64,000 bases of DNA, from the NCBI RefSeq assembly GCF_027922265.1, contig NZ_BSFI01000007.1, positions 652,960 to 716,959 of the forward strand. Direction: 5' to 3'. Shown here piece after piece: positions 10,413 through 19,421 of this stretch (positions are counted from its first letter, which is position 1; each line of letters starts with the position of its first letter). The DNA is from Hansschlegelia plantiphila (GTDB lineage Bacteria; Pseudomonadota; Alphaproteobacteria; Rhizobiales; Methylopilaceae). Below the pieces are notes generated by a model. It searched no databases, had not been told where the DNA came from, and saw nothing but the letters and a program-made list of their open reading frames with translations. The translations under genes and the position numbers were made by a program.

Positions 10413-11252
10413 ATGCGACTTTCTACGTTTGGTCCCGCCGGAACCCCGGTCTCCGTCATCGGGCAGGGCACATGGCGACTTGACGAGAGCCGCCGCGCCG
10501 AGGCGCTCGAGGCGTTGCGGCGCGGCCTCGACGCAGGGATGACGCATGTCGACACCGCCGAGATGTATGGCGAGGCCGAACCGCTCGTCTGCGAGGCGAT
10601 CGCGGGCCGGCGCGACGAGGTGTTTCTCGTGTCGAAGGTCCTGCCGTCCAACGCCTCGAAGGCCCGGACGATCGCAGCCTGCGAGCGCAGTCTCGCGCGG
10701 CTGAACACAGACCGGCTCGATTGCTATCTGTTGCATTGGCGGGGCGCGACGCCGCTCGCCGAGACGATCGAGGCGTTCGAGACGCTCGTCGCCGCAGGCA
10801 AAATCCTGTCCTGGGGCGTCAGCAATTTCGACGTCGACGACCTCGAGGACGCGCTCGCCATCGCCGGGGAAGGCCGCATCGCCTGCAATCAGGTGCTCTA
10901 TCATCTGCAGGAACGGGCGATCGAACATGCGGTGGCGCCATGGTGCGAGGCGCAGGGCGTGACCGTGGTCGCCTACAGCCCGTTCGGCAGCGGTGATTTC
11001 CCCAGCGCCCGTACGGCTGCAGGGGGCGTGCTGGAGGAGATCGCCGCCGAGGTTGGCGCGACGGCGCGGCAGGTCGCGCTTGCGGCTCTGACTCGCCGCC
11101 CGTCGGTCGTGGCGATCCCGAAAGCGTCGAGCGTCGCGCACGCGCTCGATAACGCGGCCGCAGGCGATCTTCGGCTCAGCGACGCGCAGCTCGAGCGGAT
11201 CGACCGGGCGTTTCCGCGCGGTCCGAAGCCCCGCCATCTGCCGATGATTTGA
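10413..11252 (+). CDS. Aldo/keto reductase
   Basis: A 279-residue NADPH-dependent AKR barrel with the full catalytic tetrad: Asp47, Tyr52 (DTAEMYG), Lys75 (VSKV) and His108 (LLHW). The C-terminal cofactor motif (VVAIPKASSVAHALDNAAA) is present. The Shine-Dalgarno GAGGAGA lies 12 nt upstream of ATG 10413. It follows the SDR gene by 57 nt and may be co-transcribed. It resembles the YeaE/DkgA-like subgroup; the physiological substrate is not evident. Confidence 0.93.
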   Translation: MRLSTFGPAGTPVSVIGQGTWRLDESRRAEALEALRRGLDAGMTHVDTAEMYGEAEPLVCEAIAGRRDEVFLVSKVLPSNASKARTIAACERSLARLNTDRLDCYLLHWRGATPLAETIEAFETLVAAGKILSWGVSNFDVDDLEDALAIAGEGRIACNQVLYHLQERAIEHAVAPWCEAQGVTVVAYSPFGSGDFPSARTAAGGVLEEIAAEVGATARQVALAALTRRPSVVAIPKASSVAHALDNAAAGDLRLSDAQLERIDRAFPRGPKPRHLPMI

Positions 11253-11368
11253 CGCGCCGACGATCTGGGGGGCAGGGTGGCTCGGCCGCGCCTCGCGCGC
11301 TAACCTGTCGGGCGTTAATCCACACCGATCCCGTTCGTCGGCGGTCGCAGCCTCAGCCTTGACGACGC

Positions 11369-11668
11369 ATGGTCATCCGGCCGCCTAAGCTCGACGTGCT
11401 GATTCTCTCGGCCGCGGACGATCTCGAAACGGAAATCCGCGCAGAGCGAGCCAGCGCCCTTGAACGGGCCGGCTCCAGGGCCGAGCGGGCGATGGCGGCG
11501 TTTCACGCCGCGGTCGGGGACAAGCGCGCCAGCCTGATCAAACCGGCCGCCGACGCTCTGCACGGCTACATGATCCAGCGCGAGCTCATGGGGTTCCGCG
11601 GCCATGCCGAGGTGCTGGAGCGGCTCGCCGTGCCGCGTCAGGTGATCGCGAAGATCGGGGTCCGCTGA
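11369..11668 (+). CDS. Small conserved protein, DUF6665-like
   Basis: A 99-residue soluble, helix-rich protein. It has a Glu/Arg/Ala-rich heptad-like core (LETEIRAERASALERAGSR) and a C-terminal block (MIQRELMGFRGHAEVLERL and VPRQVIAKIG) that I associate with the DUF6665 family of Hyphomicrobiales; function is unknown. The start codon is ATG but the Shine-Dalgarno is weak. A competing antisense ORF (11315-11743) has poorer composition and no family resemblance. The family name is from memory. Confidence 0.6.
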   Translation: MVIRPPKLDVLILSAADDLETEIRAERASALERAGSRAERAMAAFHAAVGDKRASLIKPAADALHGYMIQRELMGFRGHAEVLERLAVPRQVIAKIGVR

Positions 11669-11745
11669 AGCCGCCCGGAATTGCGGCGCCTGTGTCCATC
11701 TTGGAGTCAGGAGCCGATCGACGCCCGTGCGACGGGCACTCATAC

Positions 11746-11780
11746 CCCCGCCAACGAGACCGTTGGCGGGGTTGGATTTT
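11746..11780 (+). terminator. Hairpin, probable terminator between convergent genes
   Basis: A perfect 11-bp stem CCCCGCCAACG / CGTTGGCGGGG with an AGAC loop is followed on the plus strand by TTGGATTTT. It lies between the DUF6665-like gene (+) and the 33-codon ORF (-). The U tract is interrupted, so it may work poorly. Confidence 0.6.
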
Positions 11781-11818
11781 ACTTGAGGCGGTCGGCCATC
11801 TGGTTCGGCGAATACCGA

Positions 11819-11920
11819 TTAGTCGACAAGATCGATCACGGCGTCGGACAGGAACTGCGCGACCTTCTTACTCACGTCTTTCAGCGTATTCGCCGCCTTA
11901 ACAAGTTCGATGGAGAGCAT
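11819..11920 (-). CDS. 33-residue small protein of unknown function
   Basis: The ORF reads MLSIELVKAANTLKDVSKK then VAQFLSDAVIDLVD, stop TAA. It scores as one continuous amphipathic helix with hydrophobics at 3-4 residue spacing and near-neutral net charge. A near-perfect Shine-Dalgarno AAGGAGAT lies at the optimal 7-nt spacing. Immediately upstream of that is a perfect 20-bp palindrome. An in-frame extension to 12031 exists but reads as low-quality sequence. Family unknown; it could be a regulatory, membrane-active or toxin-like peptide. Confidence 0.55.
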   Translation of the reverse strand: MLSIELVKAANTLKDVSKKVAQFLSDAVIDLVD

Positions 11921-11935
11921 CGGCGTATCTCCTTC

Positions 11936-11955
11936 GGCAATCGGCGCCGATTGCC
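11936..11955. promoter_or_regulatory. Perfect 20-bp palindrome abutting the Shine-Dalgarno of the 33-codon ORF
   Basis: GGCAATCGGCGCCGATTGCC is an uninterrupted palindrome whose edge touches AAGGAGA (11929-11935, minus strand). It could be a transcription-factor operator, or as RNA it could fold near the ribosome-binding site and modulate initiation. Confidence 0.5.
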
Positions 11956-12238
11956 ATGCAATACAGGCGCCAGCCAGCGGCAGCGGCAGCGCCATTGCCG
12001 TCAGCCGTAGTTGCGTTGATTGGCGAAACAACGGCGCGTTCGTGTCCGTGGTCTGTATCCTTCATGAGAGGGGCGACGCCCGGTCGGGCCAAAATCGCTG
12101 AACGCTCGATGAACGATCAGGCGGGCCGGCGTTCAGGCGCTTCGGCGCATCTACAAGCTACTTTCGAGATCACCCCACGCCGTAACAGGCGTCGGACCGG
12201 ATACCGCCCCTCTTCGGTTCGAATCTCTCGAAAGGCAC
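11956..12238. other. Stretch without a recognisable gene
   Basis: About 280 bases in which no ORF has convincing composition, start or homology on either strand. A tRNA-like T-loop string (GGTTCGAATCT, near 12217) occurs, but its flanks do not pair as a T-stem. The stretch ends in a strong plus-strand terminator, so a non-coding RNA transcribed rightwards is possible. Confidence 0.4.
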
Positions 12239-12273
12239 GCCCGGCCGATGGGGAGAGGCCGGGCTATTTTTTT
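12239..12273 (+). terminator. Strong intrinsic terminator without an assigned upstream gene
   Basis: An 8-bp stem GCCCGGCC / GGCCGGGC with a 10-nt loop is followed by TATTTTTTT. No plus-strand gene ends nearby: the closest, the DUF6665-like gene, stops at 11668 and has its own hairpin. It could close a small RNA or insulate the sulfate operon. Confidence 0.8.
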
Positions 12274-12438
12274 GTCCATCGCCCGCGTCATCGTCGGTCG
12301 TACGTCCGGCTTTCGGGCGTCGTTGCGCCGACTAGTCAAGACACCTCAGGCCTGCACGGTAAGGAAGGTTTCCTGATACCCCGATTATTGTCGGACGCGC
12401 TATCAAAATATCAAATCCATAGAAATAAGTATTTGTTG

Positions 12439-12467
12439 TTGACACGGCCCGGCGGCCGTGGCGGATA
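12439..12467 (+). promoter_or_regulatory. Candidate promoter of the sulfate transport operon
   Basis: A consensus -35 TTGACA (12439-12444) is followed after 17 nt by CGGATA (12462-12467), a weak -10. It sits 27 nt before the sbp start. The preceding ~50 bp are unusually AT-rich for this genome, as expected for an activator region (a CysB/Cbl-type regulator is a guess). Confidence 0.5.
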
Positions 12468-12493
12468 TCAGGCGTTCTTTTGGAGACCCGATC

Positions 12494-13522
12494 ATGAACC
12501 GCCGCACCGCCACGCGCCTTTTCGCAGCGCTGGCCCTCTCAGCCCCGCTGGCGCTCGCCGCAGGCGTCGGAACCGCCGCCGCCCAGACGCGGCTCACCAA
12601 CGTCTCCTACGACCCGACGCGTGAGCTCTACAAAGACTTCAACGCCGCCTTCGAGAAGACCTGGAAGGCCGAGACCGGGGAGGACATCCGCGTCCAGGCG
12701 AGCCATGGCGGCTCGGGCAAGCAGGCGCGCTCGGTGATCGACGGGCTCAACGCGGACGTCGTGACGCTGGCGCTCGCAGCCGACATCGACGCGATCGCCT
12801 CCGCGACCGGCAAGATCCCGGCGGACTGGCAGAAGCGCCTGCCGCACAACTCCTCGCCCTACACGTCGACGATCGTATTCCTGGTCAGGAAGGGCAACCC
12901 GAAAGGCATCAAGGACTGGGGCGACCTCGTGAAGGCCGACGTCCAGGTCATCACGCCGAACCCGAAGACCTCCGGCGGCGCGCGCTGGAACTATCTCGCC
13001 GCCTGGGCCTACGGCCTGCAGGCGAACGGCGGCGACGCCGCGAAGGCCAAGGCCTACGTTGCGGATCTCTTCAAACACGTTCCGGTGCTCGACAGCGGCG
13101 CGCGCGGCGCGACGACGACCTTCGCCCAGCGCGGCCTCGGCGACGTGCTGCTCGCCTGGGAGAACGAGGCTTTCCTCTCCGGCAAGGAGTTCGGAGAGGA
13201 CAAATTCGACATCGTCTATCCCTCGATCTCGATCCTGGCGGAGCCGCCGGTCTCGATCGTCGACGGGAACGTCGACAAGAACGGCACCCGCAAGGCGGCC
13301 GAGGCCTATCTCAACCTGCTCTATTCGAAGGTGGGCCAGACGATCGCCGCGCGGAACTTCTACCGTCCGATCTCGCCCGAACTCGCCGAAAAGGAAGACG
13401 TCGCGCGCTTCAAGGAGCTGAAGCTCGTCACGATCGACGGCGAGTTCGGCGGCTGGAAGAAGGCGCAGGCCGAGCACTTCGCCGACGGCGGGACCTTCGA
13501 CCAGATCTACAAGCCGCAGTAA
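12494..13522 (+). CDS. sbp: Sulfate ABC transporter, periplasmic sulfate-binding protein
   Basis: A 342-residue periplasmic solute-binding protein. A signal peptide (cleavage after ...GVGTAAAQ) is followed by the mature start [18 protein letters not shown]. The SBP/CysP hallmarks [34 protein letters not shown] and [15 protein letters not shown] line the sulfate pocket. TGGAGA is ~7 nt before ATG 12494. It is first in sbp-cysT-cysW-cysA. A terminator-like hairpin between it and cysT probably lets it be made in excess. Confidence 0.95.
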   Translation: MNRRTATRLFAALALSAPLALAAGVGTAAAQTRLTNVSYDPTRELYKDFNAAFEKTWKAETGEDIRVQASHGGSGKQARSVIDGLNADVVTLALAADIDAIASATGKIPADWQKRLPHNSSPYTSTIVFLVRKGNPKGIKDWGDLVKADVQVITPNPKTSGGARWNYLAAWAYGLQANGGDAAKAKAYVADLFKHVPVLDSGARGATTTFAQRGLGDVLLAWENEAFLSGKEFGEDKFDIVYPSISILAEPPVSIVDGNVDKNGTRKAAEAYLNLLYSKVGQTIAARNFYRPISPELAEKEDVARFKELKLVTIDGEFGGWKKAQAEHFADGGTFDQIYKPQ

Positions 13523-13540
13523 ATTCAGCCACGAAACAGG

Positions 13541-13574
13541 GCGCGGCCGGCGGACACGTCGGTCGCGCTTTTTT
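13541..13574 (+). terminator. Intercistronic terminator/attenuator between sbp and cysT
   Basis: Stem GCGCGGCC / GGTCGCGC (8 bp, one G-U pair) with a 12-nt loop is followed by TTTTTT. Its position inside a transport operon fits partial termination that raises binding-protein output over permease. Confidence 0.7.
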
Positions 13575-13593
13575 GCGCGGCTTCCGAAGAGAG

Positions 13594-14526
13594 ATGTGCG
13601 TGCAAGCCTCGACAACGACCGCGGACGCTGGAATCGTCGCCCCGCCCGTGCAGGACGCGGGCGCCGCCGGTCAGGCGGTTCCGCGAGGCCGCATGAAAAG
13701 ACAGCAGTTCCGGACGCCGAGCGCGTTGCCAGGGTTCGGCATGGCCTATGGCTTCGCCTGGGCCTATCTCGGCCTCGTCGTCCTCATTCCGCTTGCGGCC
13801 GTGGCGCTCTACGCCTCGTCGCTCGGGCCAGCGCGTTTCATGCAGATCGCGACCGAACCGCGGACGTTCGCCGCGCTGAAGGTTTCCTTCGGACTGTCGC
13901 TCCTGGCGGCCGCGTTGAACGCCGTGTTCGGCCTGCTGATCGCCTGGGCGCTGACGCGCTACCGCTTTCCCGGTCGCCGGCTGCTCGACGCGGCCGTCGA
14001 TCTGCCGTTCGCGCTGCCCACCGCGGTCGCCGGCATCGCGCTCTCCGCGATCTACGCGCCGAACGGCTGGATCGGCGCGCTGCTGCCGTTCCGCGTCGCC
14101 TTCACGCCCCTCGGCATCTTCATCGCGCTGGTTTTCATCGGGCTGCCCTTCGTCGTGAGAACGCTGCAGCCGGTGATGGCCGACCTCGACCGCGAACTCG
14201 AGGAGGCGTCGGCGACGCTCGGGGCGACCCGCGCCGCCACCGTGTTCCGGGTCGTCCTGCCCACGCTGCTGCCGGCGTTGCTGACCGGCTTCGCGCTCGC
14301 CTTCGCCCGCGCCGTCGGCGAATACGGATCGGTGATCTTCATCGCAGGCAACATTCCTTACGTCTCGGAAATCGCCCCGCTGCTCATCATCATGCGGCTC
14401 GAGGAATTCGACTACGCCGGCGCGACCGCGATCGCGACGGTGATGCTGGCGCTCTCCTTCGCGCTGCTGTTCGCGGTGAATCTGCTCGAGTCATGGTCGC
14501 GCAGGAGGCTCGGCCATGCGCGCTGA
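13594..14526 (+). CDS. cysT: Sulfate ABC transporter permease CysT
   Basis: An inner-membrane permease. It has the [23 protein letters not shown] first segment and the EAA-type loop [27 protein letters not shown] that contacts CysA. The start is uncertain. ATG 13594 (AGAGA just upstream) gives 310 residues with a Thr/Ala-rich leader. ATG 13693 (GAGG upstream) gives 277 residues, the length of E. coli CysT. The TTG at 13573 lies in the preceding terminator and is unlikely. It overlaps cysW by 11 bp. Confidence 0.94.
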   Translation: MCVQASTTTADAGIVAPPVQDAGAAGQAVPRGRMKRQQFRTPSALPGFGMAYGFAWAYLGLVVLIPLAAVALYASSLGPARFMQIATEPRTFAALKVSFGLSLLAAALNAVFGLLIAWALTRYRFPGRRLLDAAVDLPFALPTAVAGIALSAIYAPNGWIGALLPFRVAFTPLGIFIALVFIGLPFVVRTLQPVMADLDRELEEASATLGATRAATVFRVVLPTLLPALLTGFALAFARAVGEYGSVIFIAGNIPYVSEIAPLLIIMRLEEFDYAGATAIATVMLALSFALLFAVNLLESWSRRRLGHAR

Positions 14527-15370
14527 GGTGATCGCGGATCCGACGTCGGAGAGCAGGCTCGCAAGGTTTGCGATCATCCTGCTGTCGGTCGCCTTCCTGG
14601 CCTTCTTCCTGATCCTGCCGCTCGGCGCCGTCTTCGTCGAGGCGCTTCGGAAGGGCCTCGAAACCTACTTCGAAAGCTTCAGCGATCCGGACACGATTTC
14701 CGCCATCGAGCTCACCGTGCTGGTCGCCGCGATCGCGGTGCCGCTCAACGTCGTGTTCGGGCTCGCCGCGTCCTGGGCGATCGCGAAGTTCGACTTCCGC
14801 GGCAAGAGCTTCTTCGTGACGTTGATCGATCTGCCGTTCTCGGTGTCGCCGGTTGTCTCCGGGCTCTGCTACGTCGTGCTGTTCGGCGCGCAGGGCTATT
14901 TCGGGCCCTGGCTCGCGGCCCATGACCTGCAGATCATCTTCGCGCTTCCGGGCATCGTGCTCGCGACCGTGTTCGTCACCTTTCCCTTCGTCGCCCGCGA
15001 ACTGATTCCGCTGATGCAGGAGCAGGGGACGAGCGAGGAGGAGGCGGCGCTGTCGCTCGGCGCCGGCGGCTTCCGCACCTTCTGGTCGGTCACGCTGCCG
15101 AACGTGCGCTGGGCGCTGCTCTACGGCGTGCTGTTGTGCAACGCCCGCGCGATGGGCGAGTTCGGCGCGGTCTCGGTGGTCTCAGGCCATCTCAGGGGGC
15201 TCACCAACACTGTCCCTCTGCAGGTCGAGATCCTCTACAACGACTACAATTTCGTCGCGGCCTTCGCCGTCGCCTCCGTGCTCGCGGGCCTCGGCCTCGT
15301 GACGCTCGCGATCAAGTCGGGCCTCGAATGGCGCTACGGGGACGAGATGTCCTCCGCCCACCGCCGCTGA
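14516..15370 (+). CDS. cysW: Sulfate ABC transporter permease CysW
   Basis: The second permease subunit, 284 residues. It has about six membrane segments and the EAA loop [24 protein letters not shown]. The segment [35 protein letters not shown] is characteristic of CysW. AGGAGG lies upstream of ATG 14516 inside the end of cysT, indicating translational coupling. Confidence 0.95.
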   Translation: MRAEVIADPTSESRLARFAIILLSVAFLAFFLILPLGAVFVEALRKGLETYFESFSDPDTISAIELTVLVAAIAVPLNVVFGLAASWAIAKFDFRGKSFFVTLIDLPFSVSPVVSGLCYVVLFGAQGYFGPWLAAHDLQIIFALPGIVLATVFVTFPFVARELIPLMQEQGTSEEEAALSLGAGGFRTFWSVTLPNVRWALLYGVLLCNARAMGEFGAVSVVSGHLRGLTNTVPLQVEILYNDYNFVAAFAVASVLAGLGLVTLAIKSGLEWRYGDEMSSAHRR

Positions 15371-15385
15371 AGAACGGACAAGACG

Positions 15386-16450
15386 ATGGACCTCAAGATC
15401 CGCAACCTGCGCAAGGACTACGGCAGGTTCCCCGCTCTCAACGGCGTGAACCTCGACATCCGGTCTGGCGAGCTGATCGCGCTGCTCGGCCCCTCCGGCT
15501 CCGGCAAGACGACGCTGCTGCGCTCGATCGCAGGACTGGAGATTCCGGATGGCGGGCAGATCCTGTTCGGCGACGAGGACGCGCTGCAGAAGAGCGTGCA
15601 GGAGCGCAACGTCGGCTTCGTGTTCCAGAGCTATGCGCTGTTCCGCCATATGAAGGTGTTCGACAACATCGCCTTCGGGCTGCGCGTGCGCGATCGCGCC
15701 AGGCGTCCGGCCGAGGGCGAGATCCGCCGCAAGGTCCTGGAATTGCTTGATCTGGTGCAGCTCTCCGGCCTCGAAGGGCGCTATCCCGCGCAGCTTTCCG
15801 GCGGCCAGCGGCAGCGCGTCGCGCTCGCCCGCGCGCTCGCGATCGAGCCGCAGGTGCTGCTGCTCGACGAGCCGTTCGGGGCGCTCGACGCGCAGGTCCG
15901 CAAGGAGCTCCGCCGCTGGCTCCGCCAGATCCACGACGAGACCGGGCACACCACGGTGTTCGTGACGCACGACCAGGAGGAGGCGATGGAGCTCGCCGAC
16001 CGCGTGGCGGTTCTCCATAAGGGCGACCTGCAGCAGGTCGGCACGCCGGACGACGTCTACGACCTGCCGGCGACGCCGTTCGTCTACGCCTTCATCGGCG
16101 AGTCGACCTCGCTGCCGGTGACGATCTCGCGCGGACAGGCCTCGCTCGACGGACGCCCGCTCGCGCTCGACCGCTTCGACGCGCCGGACGGTCCGGCGCG
16201 TCTGCACATCCGCCCTCAGGACGTGACGATCCAGAGCGAGGACGGCGCGGTGCTGACCGGCGCGGTCGTCGGCCTGCGCCGGTCCGGCCCCTATCGCCGC
16301 GCCGACATCTCGGTCGGCGCCGGCCATGCGCGGATCGAGGCGCTGCTGCCTCCGGACGTCGAGATCGCGATCGGCGACCGCGTCGGCCTCGCCTTCAGCC
16401 GCTCCGCGGTGTTTCCGGAGGACGAGAAGGTTCTGCGCAAGGCGGCGTGA
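15386..16450 (+). CDS. cysA: Sulfate ABC transporter ATP-binding protein CysA
   Basis: A 354-residue ABC ATPase. Walker A GPSGSGKT is at 35-42; the signature [16 protein letters not shown], Walker [13 protein letters not shown] and the H-loop ([10 protein letters not shown]) follow, then a C-terminal TOBE-like regulatory domain ([10 protein letters not shown]). It energises import of sulfate/thiosulfate through CysT-CysW. It starts 15 nt after cysW and ends the operon. No clear terminator is visible before murJ. Confidence 0.96.
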   Translation: MDLKIRNLRKDYGRFPALNGVNLDIRSGELIALLGPSGSGKTTLLRSIAGLEIPDGGQILFGDEDALQKSVQERNVGFVFQSYALFRHMKVFDNIAFGLRVRDRARRPAEGEIRRKVLELLDLVQLSGLEGRYPAQLSGGQRQRVALARALAIEPQVLLLDEPFGALDAQVRKELRRWLRQIHDETGHTTVFVTHDQEEAMELADRVAVLHKGDLQQVGTPDDVYDLPATPFVYAFIGESTSLPVTISRGQASLDGRPLALDRFDAPDGPARLHIRPQDVTIQSEDGAVLTGAVVGLRRSGPYRRADISVGAGHARIEALLPPDVEIAIGDRVGLAFSRSAVFPEDEKVLRKAA

Positions 16451-16595
16451 GCGCGGCGCCTTCGCTGGCGGACGCCCCCAAGCGAGCGCGTGCGCCACTA
16501 CTCCCGGCTCCCCGAGCCCGCTAAGGTCCCGCCCGCGCCGCGGTCTGCGGGGATTCGGCGCGTCCCTGAACCCGGAAGCGGCGCGATGACGGTTC

Positions 16596-18113
16596 ATGTG
16601 GCGTAAGGCGGCGTCCGTCGGCGGGCTCACGCTGGTTTCGCGCCTGTTCGGCTTCGTGCGCGACATCATGATGGCGGCGATGCTCGGCGCCGGGCCGCTC
16701 GCGGACGCCTTCATGGTCGCCTTCCGGCTCCCGAACCATTTTCGCGCGATCTTCGCGGAAGGCGCGTTCAACGCGGCGTTCGTGCCGCGCTACGCACGAG
16801 CGCTGACGCGGGACGGGGAGGGCGCCGCCAAGGCCTTCGCTGAGGACGTGCTGGCGCTGACGCTCGCCGCCCAGATCGTCCTGCTCGTGCTGGCGCTGAT
16901 CTTCGCGCCTTTCGTGGTGGCGCTGCTCGCGCCGGGCTTCGTCGAGGAGCCGGGTCAGCTCTCGCTCACCGCGAGCCTCACCCGGATCACCTTCCCCTAC
17001 CTCCTGCTCATCTCGTGGATGACGCTCGTCGCCGGCGTCCTGAACGCGCATGACCGCTTTGCGGTCGCGGCCTCCGCCTCGATCCTGCTCAACATCTGCA
17101 TGATCGGCGCGCTGCTGATGACCGGGCTGTTTCCGACGGTGGCGCATGCCCTCGCCGTCGGCGTGCTGGTCTCCGGCTTCGCGCAGCTTGGCGTCGTCTT
17201 GTGGGACGCACGCCGCGCCGGCGTGTCGCTCAGGTTCCGGCGGCCGCGGATGACGGAGCACGTCCGCAACTTCCTGCGCGGCTTCGGTCCGGCCGTGGTC
17301 GGCTCCGCGGGCGTCCAGATCGCGATGTTCGCCGACACGATCCTCGCCTCGTTCCTTCCGGCGGGCTCGGTCTCCTATCTGTATTACGCCGACAGGCTCT
17401 ACCAGCTGCCGCTCGCGGTCGTCGGCATCGCGATCGGCACGGTGCTCCTGCCCGAGCTCGCGCGCCGCCTCGCCGCCGACGACCTTCCCGGCGCGCGCGA
17501 CCGGCTCAACCGCGCGCTCGAGGGCGCGCTCGCTATGACCTTGCCGTTCGTCGCTCTGTTCGCGGCGGCCCCCGGTCCGATCGTCGCCGCGCTGTTCGGC
17601 CGTGGGGCCTTCGACGCGGCCGCCGTCGACGGTTCGGCCGCTGCGCTGCAGGCCTATTCGGTCGGGCTGCCGGCGATCGTGGCGCTCCGCTGCGTGACCC
17701 CGGCCTTTCACGCCTCGGGCGACACCGCGACGCCGGTGAAGGCGCTGGCGATCGCCACCATCGCCAACGTGGCTCTGAAGTTCGCGCTGGTCGGATCGCT
17801 GTTCAGCGCGGGCCTCGCCTTCGCGACCTCGGTCGGCGCCTGGGCGAACCTCCTGCTGCTGACCTGGCTGCTCGCCCGCCGCAGCGGCTTCGCGGCCGAC
17901 CGGCGGTTCGTCGTCGCGATGGCGTCCCTCGCCGCCGCGACCGCGGCTTCGGCGCTCGCGGTCCGCTGGTCGCTCGGTCCCGCTGCGGGGTTCAGGGGAT
18001 TGATCCCTCAGTTTCCGGACTTCGCGCCGGCGGTTGTGATCGGCGTGGTGGGCGTCGCAACCTACGGCGTGATCGCAGCCGCAGGCCTTCTGCTCGCACG
18101 GCGCGCCCGCTAG
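16596..18113 (+). CDS. murJ: Lipid II flippase MurJ (MviN)
   Basis: A 505-residue polytopic protein of the MVF/MOP family that flips lipid II for peptidoglycan synthesis. The N-terminus SVGGLTLVSRLFGFVRDIMMAAMLGAGPLADAFMVAFRLPNHFRAIFAEGAFNAAFVP contains the conserved Arg-rich cavity motif of MurJ; about 14 membrane segments are visible. The motif string is split here only for description. It is the first gene of the envelope-biogenesis stretch; the ligase gene beyond it is convergent. Confidence 0.95.
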   Translation: MWRKAASVGGLTLVSRLFGFVRDIMMAAMLGAGPLADAFMVAFRLPNHFRAIFAEGAFNAAFVPRYARALTRDGEGAAKAFAEDVLALTLAAQIVLLVLALIFAPFVVALLAPGFVEEPGQLSLTASLTRITFPYLLLISWMTLVAGVLNAHDRFAVAASASILLNICMIGALLMTGLFPTVAHALAVGVLVSGFAQLGVVLWDARRAGVSLRFRRPRMTEHVRNFLRGFGPAVVGSAGVQIAMFADTILASFLPAGSVSYLYYADRLYQLPLAVVGIAIGTVLLPELARRLAADDLPGARDRLNRALEGALAMTLPFVALFAAAPGPIVAALFGRGAFDAAAVDGSAAALQAYSVGLPAIVALRCVTPAFHASGDTATPVKALAIATIANVALKFALVGSLFSAGLAFATSVGAWANLLLLTWLLARRSGFAADRRFVVAMASLAAATAASALAVRWSLGPAAGFRGLIPQFPDFAPAVVIGVVGVATYGVIAAAGLLLARRAR

Positions 18114-18143
18114 CCGCCGCGCTTCGCGATCGAGGCGTCGGCG

Positions 18144-19421
18144 TCAGGCGGCGCGGCGGAACGCCTCTCCAGACGGGATGCGAAGCGGCGTTTTCCGCCG
18201 CTCATAGGCAGCCGTCGCGGCGATGAAGCCCCAGGTCATGCCGAGCAGCGCCCACTGGTGACGCCAGTGATCGATGTCGATGACGGCGGCTTCCACCATC
18301 AGCACGACCCAGGTCGAAAAGGTGCAGATGAAGATCGGTCGCCACGGCGTCGCCGCCAGGACATAGCGGAAGCCGGAAACCAGCGTGAGGATCGTCATGA
18401 CCGGCAGCACGACGCCGCCAAGCCAGCCGTAGGACATGAAGGCGTTGAGGTAGGTGTTGTGGACGTCGGCGCCGAAGCGCTTGGCGAACTGGAAGATCCC
18501 GATGCCGAACGGCTTGTCGAGCGCCAGGCGGAAACCCATCACATGGTTCGAGAACCGGCCGCCGTGCTCGGTGTCGTAGTTCTGCTCGAGGCTTGCGCGT
18601 TCGGCGAACAGGCTCGAGACCGACGGCAGGTGGATGATGACGGCGATCATCAGCGCCGCGCCAAGGGTCGCCGCGAGGCAGGTGAGCAGGATGCGCGCGC
18701 GCGCCGACGGCGTCGGGGCCGCGAGCACCGTCAGCACCGTCATCAGCGCGGCGGAGGCGATCAGATGGCCCCATGAACCGCGGGAGAAGCTGAGCAGGAC
18801 GCCGGCCATGATGACGCCGAGGGGCGCGAGCAGCGCCAGCGACCTCCTCGCGTTGCTCGAATAGAGCCGCTGCATGAGCACCAGCGCCGGAAAGATCAGA
18901 TGCGGCGCGAACACGTTCGGGTCCTTGAAGGCGCCCTTCGCGCGATTGTAACGCAGCAGGCTCTCGGAGAACGGGACGAGGTGGAAGTAGCCCGCGATCG
19001 CGAGCAGGCCGCTCGCGACGCCCGCGATCACCCAGGCGTTTGCGATCAGCTTCGCCCGGATCTCGGTGCGTTCGGCCAGAAACAGCGAGTAGAAGCAGCC
19101 GGTGCCGGCGAGGAATACGCCGACCGTCGTCCATTTTTGCGTGTCGGCGCGGTCGAAGACCAGGGTCAGGGTCAGGATCGCGCCGAGCTGATAGAGCGCC
19201 ACGAGCAGCAGGAACGGCAGCAGCGTCCTCGGCAGCTTGAGGCCCGTCCCGACGAACAGCACGATCGCCACGATCATGATGAGGTCGTAGGCCGCGGGCT
19301 CGAACATCACGAAGAAGCTCGACGCGACGGCGAGCCACACCACTCCCTCGCGGAAGGACTCCGCGCTGATCGTCAGCGGACGGCGGCCCGCCCCTGCGTG
19401 AACGGCCCCCGTTCTGCTCAA
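18144..19421 (-). CDS. O-antigen ligase/Wzy-like polysaccharide polymerase
   Basis: A 425-residue membrane protein with ten or more hydrophobic segments. A large periplasmic loop contains the Wzy_C signature (LSFSRGSWGHLI, then GFRLALDKPFGIGIFQFAKRF and HNTYLNAFMSYGWLG). It belongs to the WaaL/ExoQ superfamily, joining or polymerising surface-polysaccharide repeats. The start is TTG 19421, overlapping the stop of the priming glycosyltransferase by four bases (TTGA), so the pair is translationally coupled. Ligase versus polymerase cannot be decided from sequence alone. Confidence 0.87.
   Translation of the reverse strand: MSRTGAVHAGAGRRPLTISAESFREGVVWLAVASSFFVMFEPAAYDLIMIVAIVLFVGTGLKLPRTLLPFLLLVALYQLGAILTLTLVFDRADTQKWTTVGVFLAGTGCFYSLFLAERTEIRAKLIANAWVIAGVASGLLAIAGYFHLVPFSESLLRYNRAKGAFKDPNVFAPHLIFPALVLMQRLYSSNARRSLALLAPLGVIMAGVLLSFSRGSWGHLIASAALMTVLTVLAAPTPSARARILLTCLAATLGAALMIAVIIHLPSVSSLFAERASLEQNYDTEHGGRFSNHVMGFRLALDKPFGIGIFQFAKRFGADVHNTYLNAFMSYGWLGGVVLPVMTILTLVSGFRYVLAATPWRPIFICTFSTWVVLMVEAAVIDIDHWRHQWALLGMTWGFIAATAAYERRKTPLRIPSGEAFRRAA

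Noticed and set aside
11315..11743. Minus-strand ORF opposite the DUF6665-like gene
   Set aside because: Composition is Arg/His/Pro-rich without hydrophobic periodicity, whereas the plus-strand frame reads as a normal helical protein with family resemblance.
12205..12240. tRNA-like 3' end (GGTTCGAATCT followed by GGCACGCC)
   Set aside because: The would-be T-stem does not pair beyond two positions and no acceptor or anticodon arm can be drawn, so it is not a tRNA or a recognisable tRNA remnant.
11956..12624. 222-codon plus-strand ORF leading into the sulfate-binding protein region
   Set aside because: It crosses the strong terminator at 12239-12273, overlaps the sbp start in another frame, and has an Arg/His/Pro-rich composition.
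15182..16771. 529-codon minus-strand ORF opposite cysA
   Set aside because: It lies entirely across cysW/cysA/murJ. Its Arg/Gly/Ala/His-rich composition is the usual antisense shadow of a GC-rich gene. Similar long shadows opposite clpA, murJ, nadB, phaC and the Wzc-like gene were rejected for the same reason.
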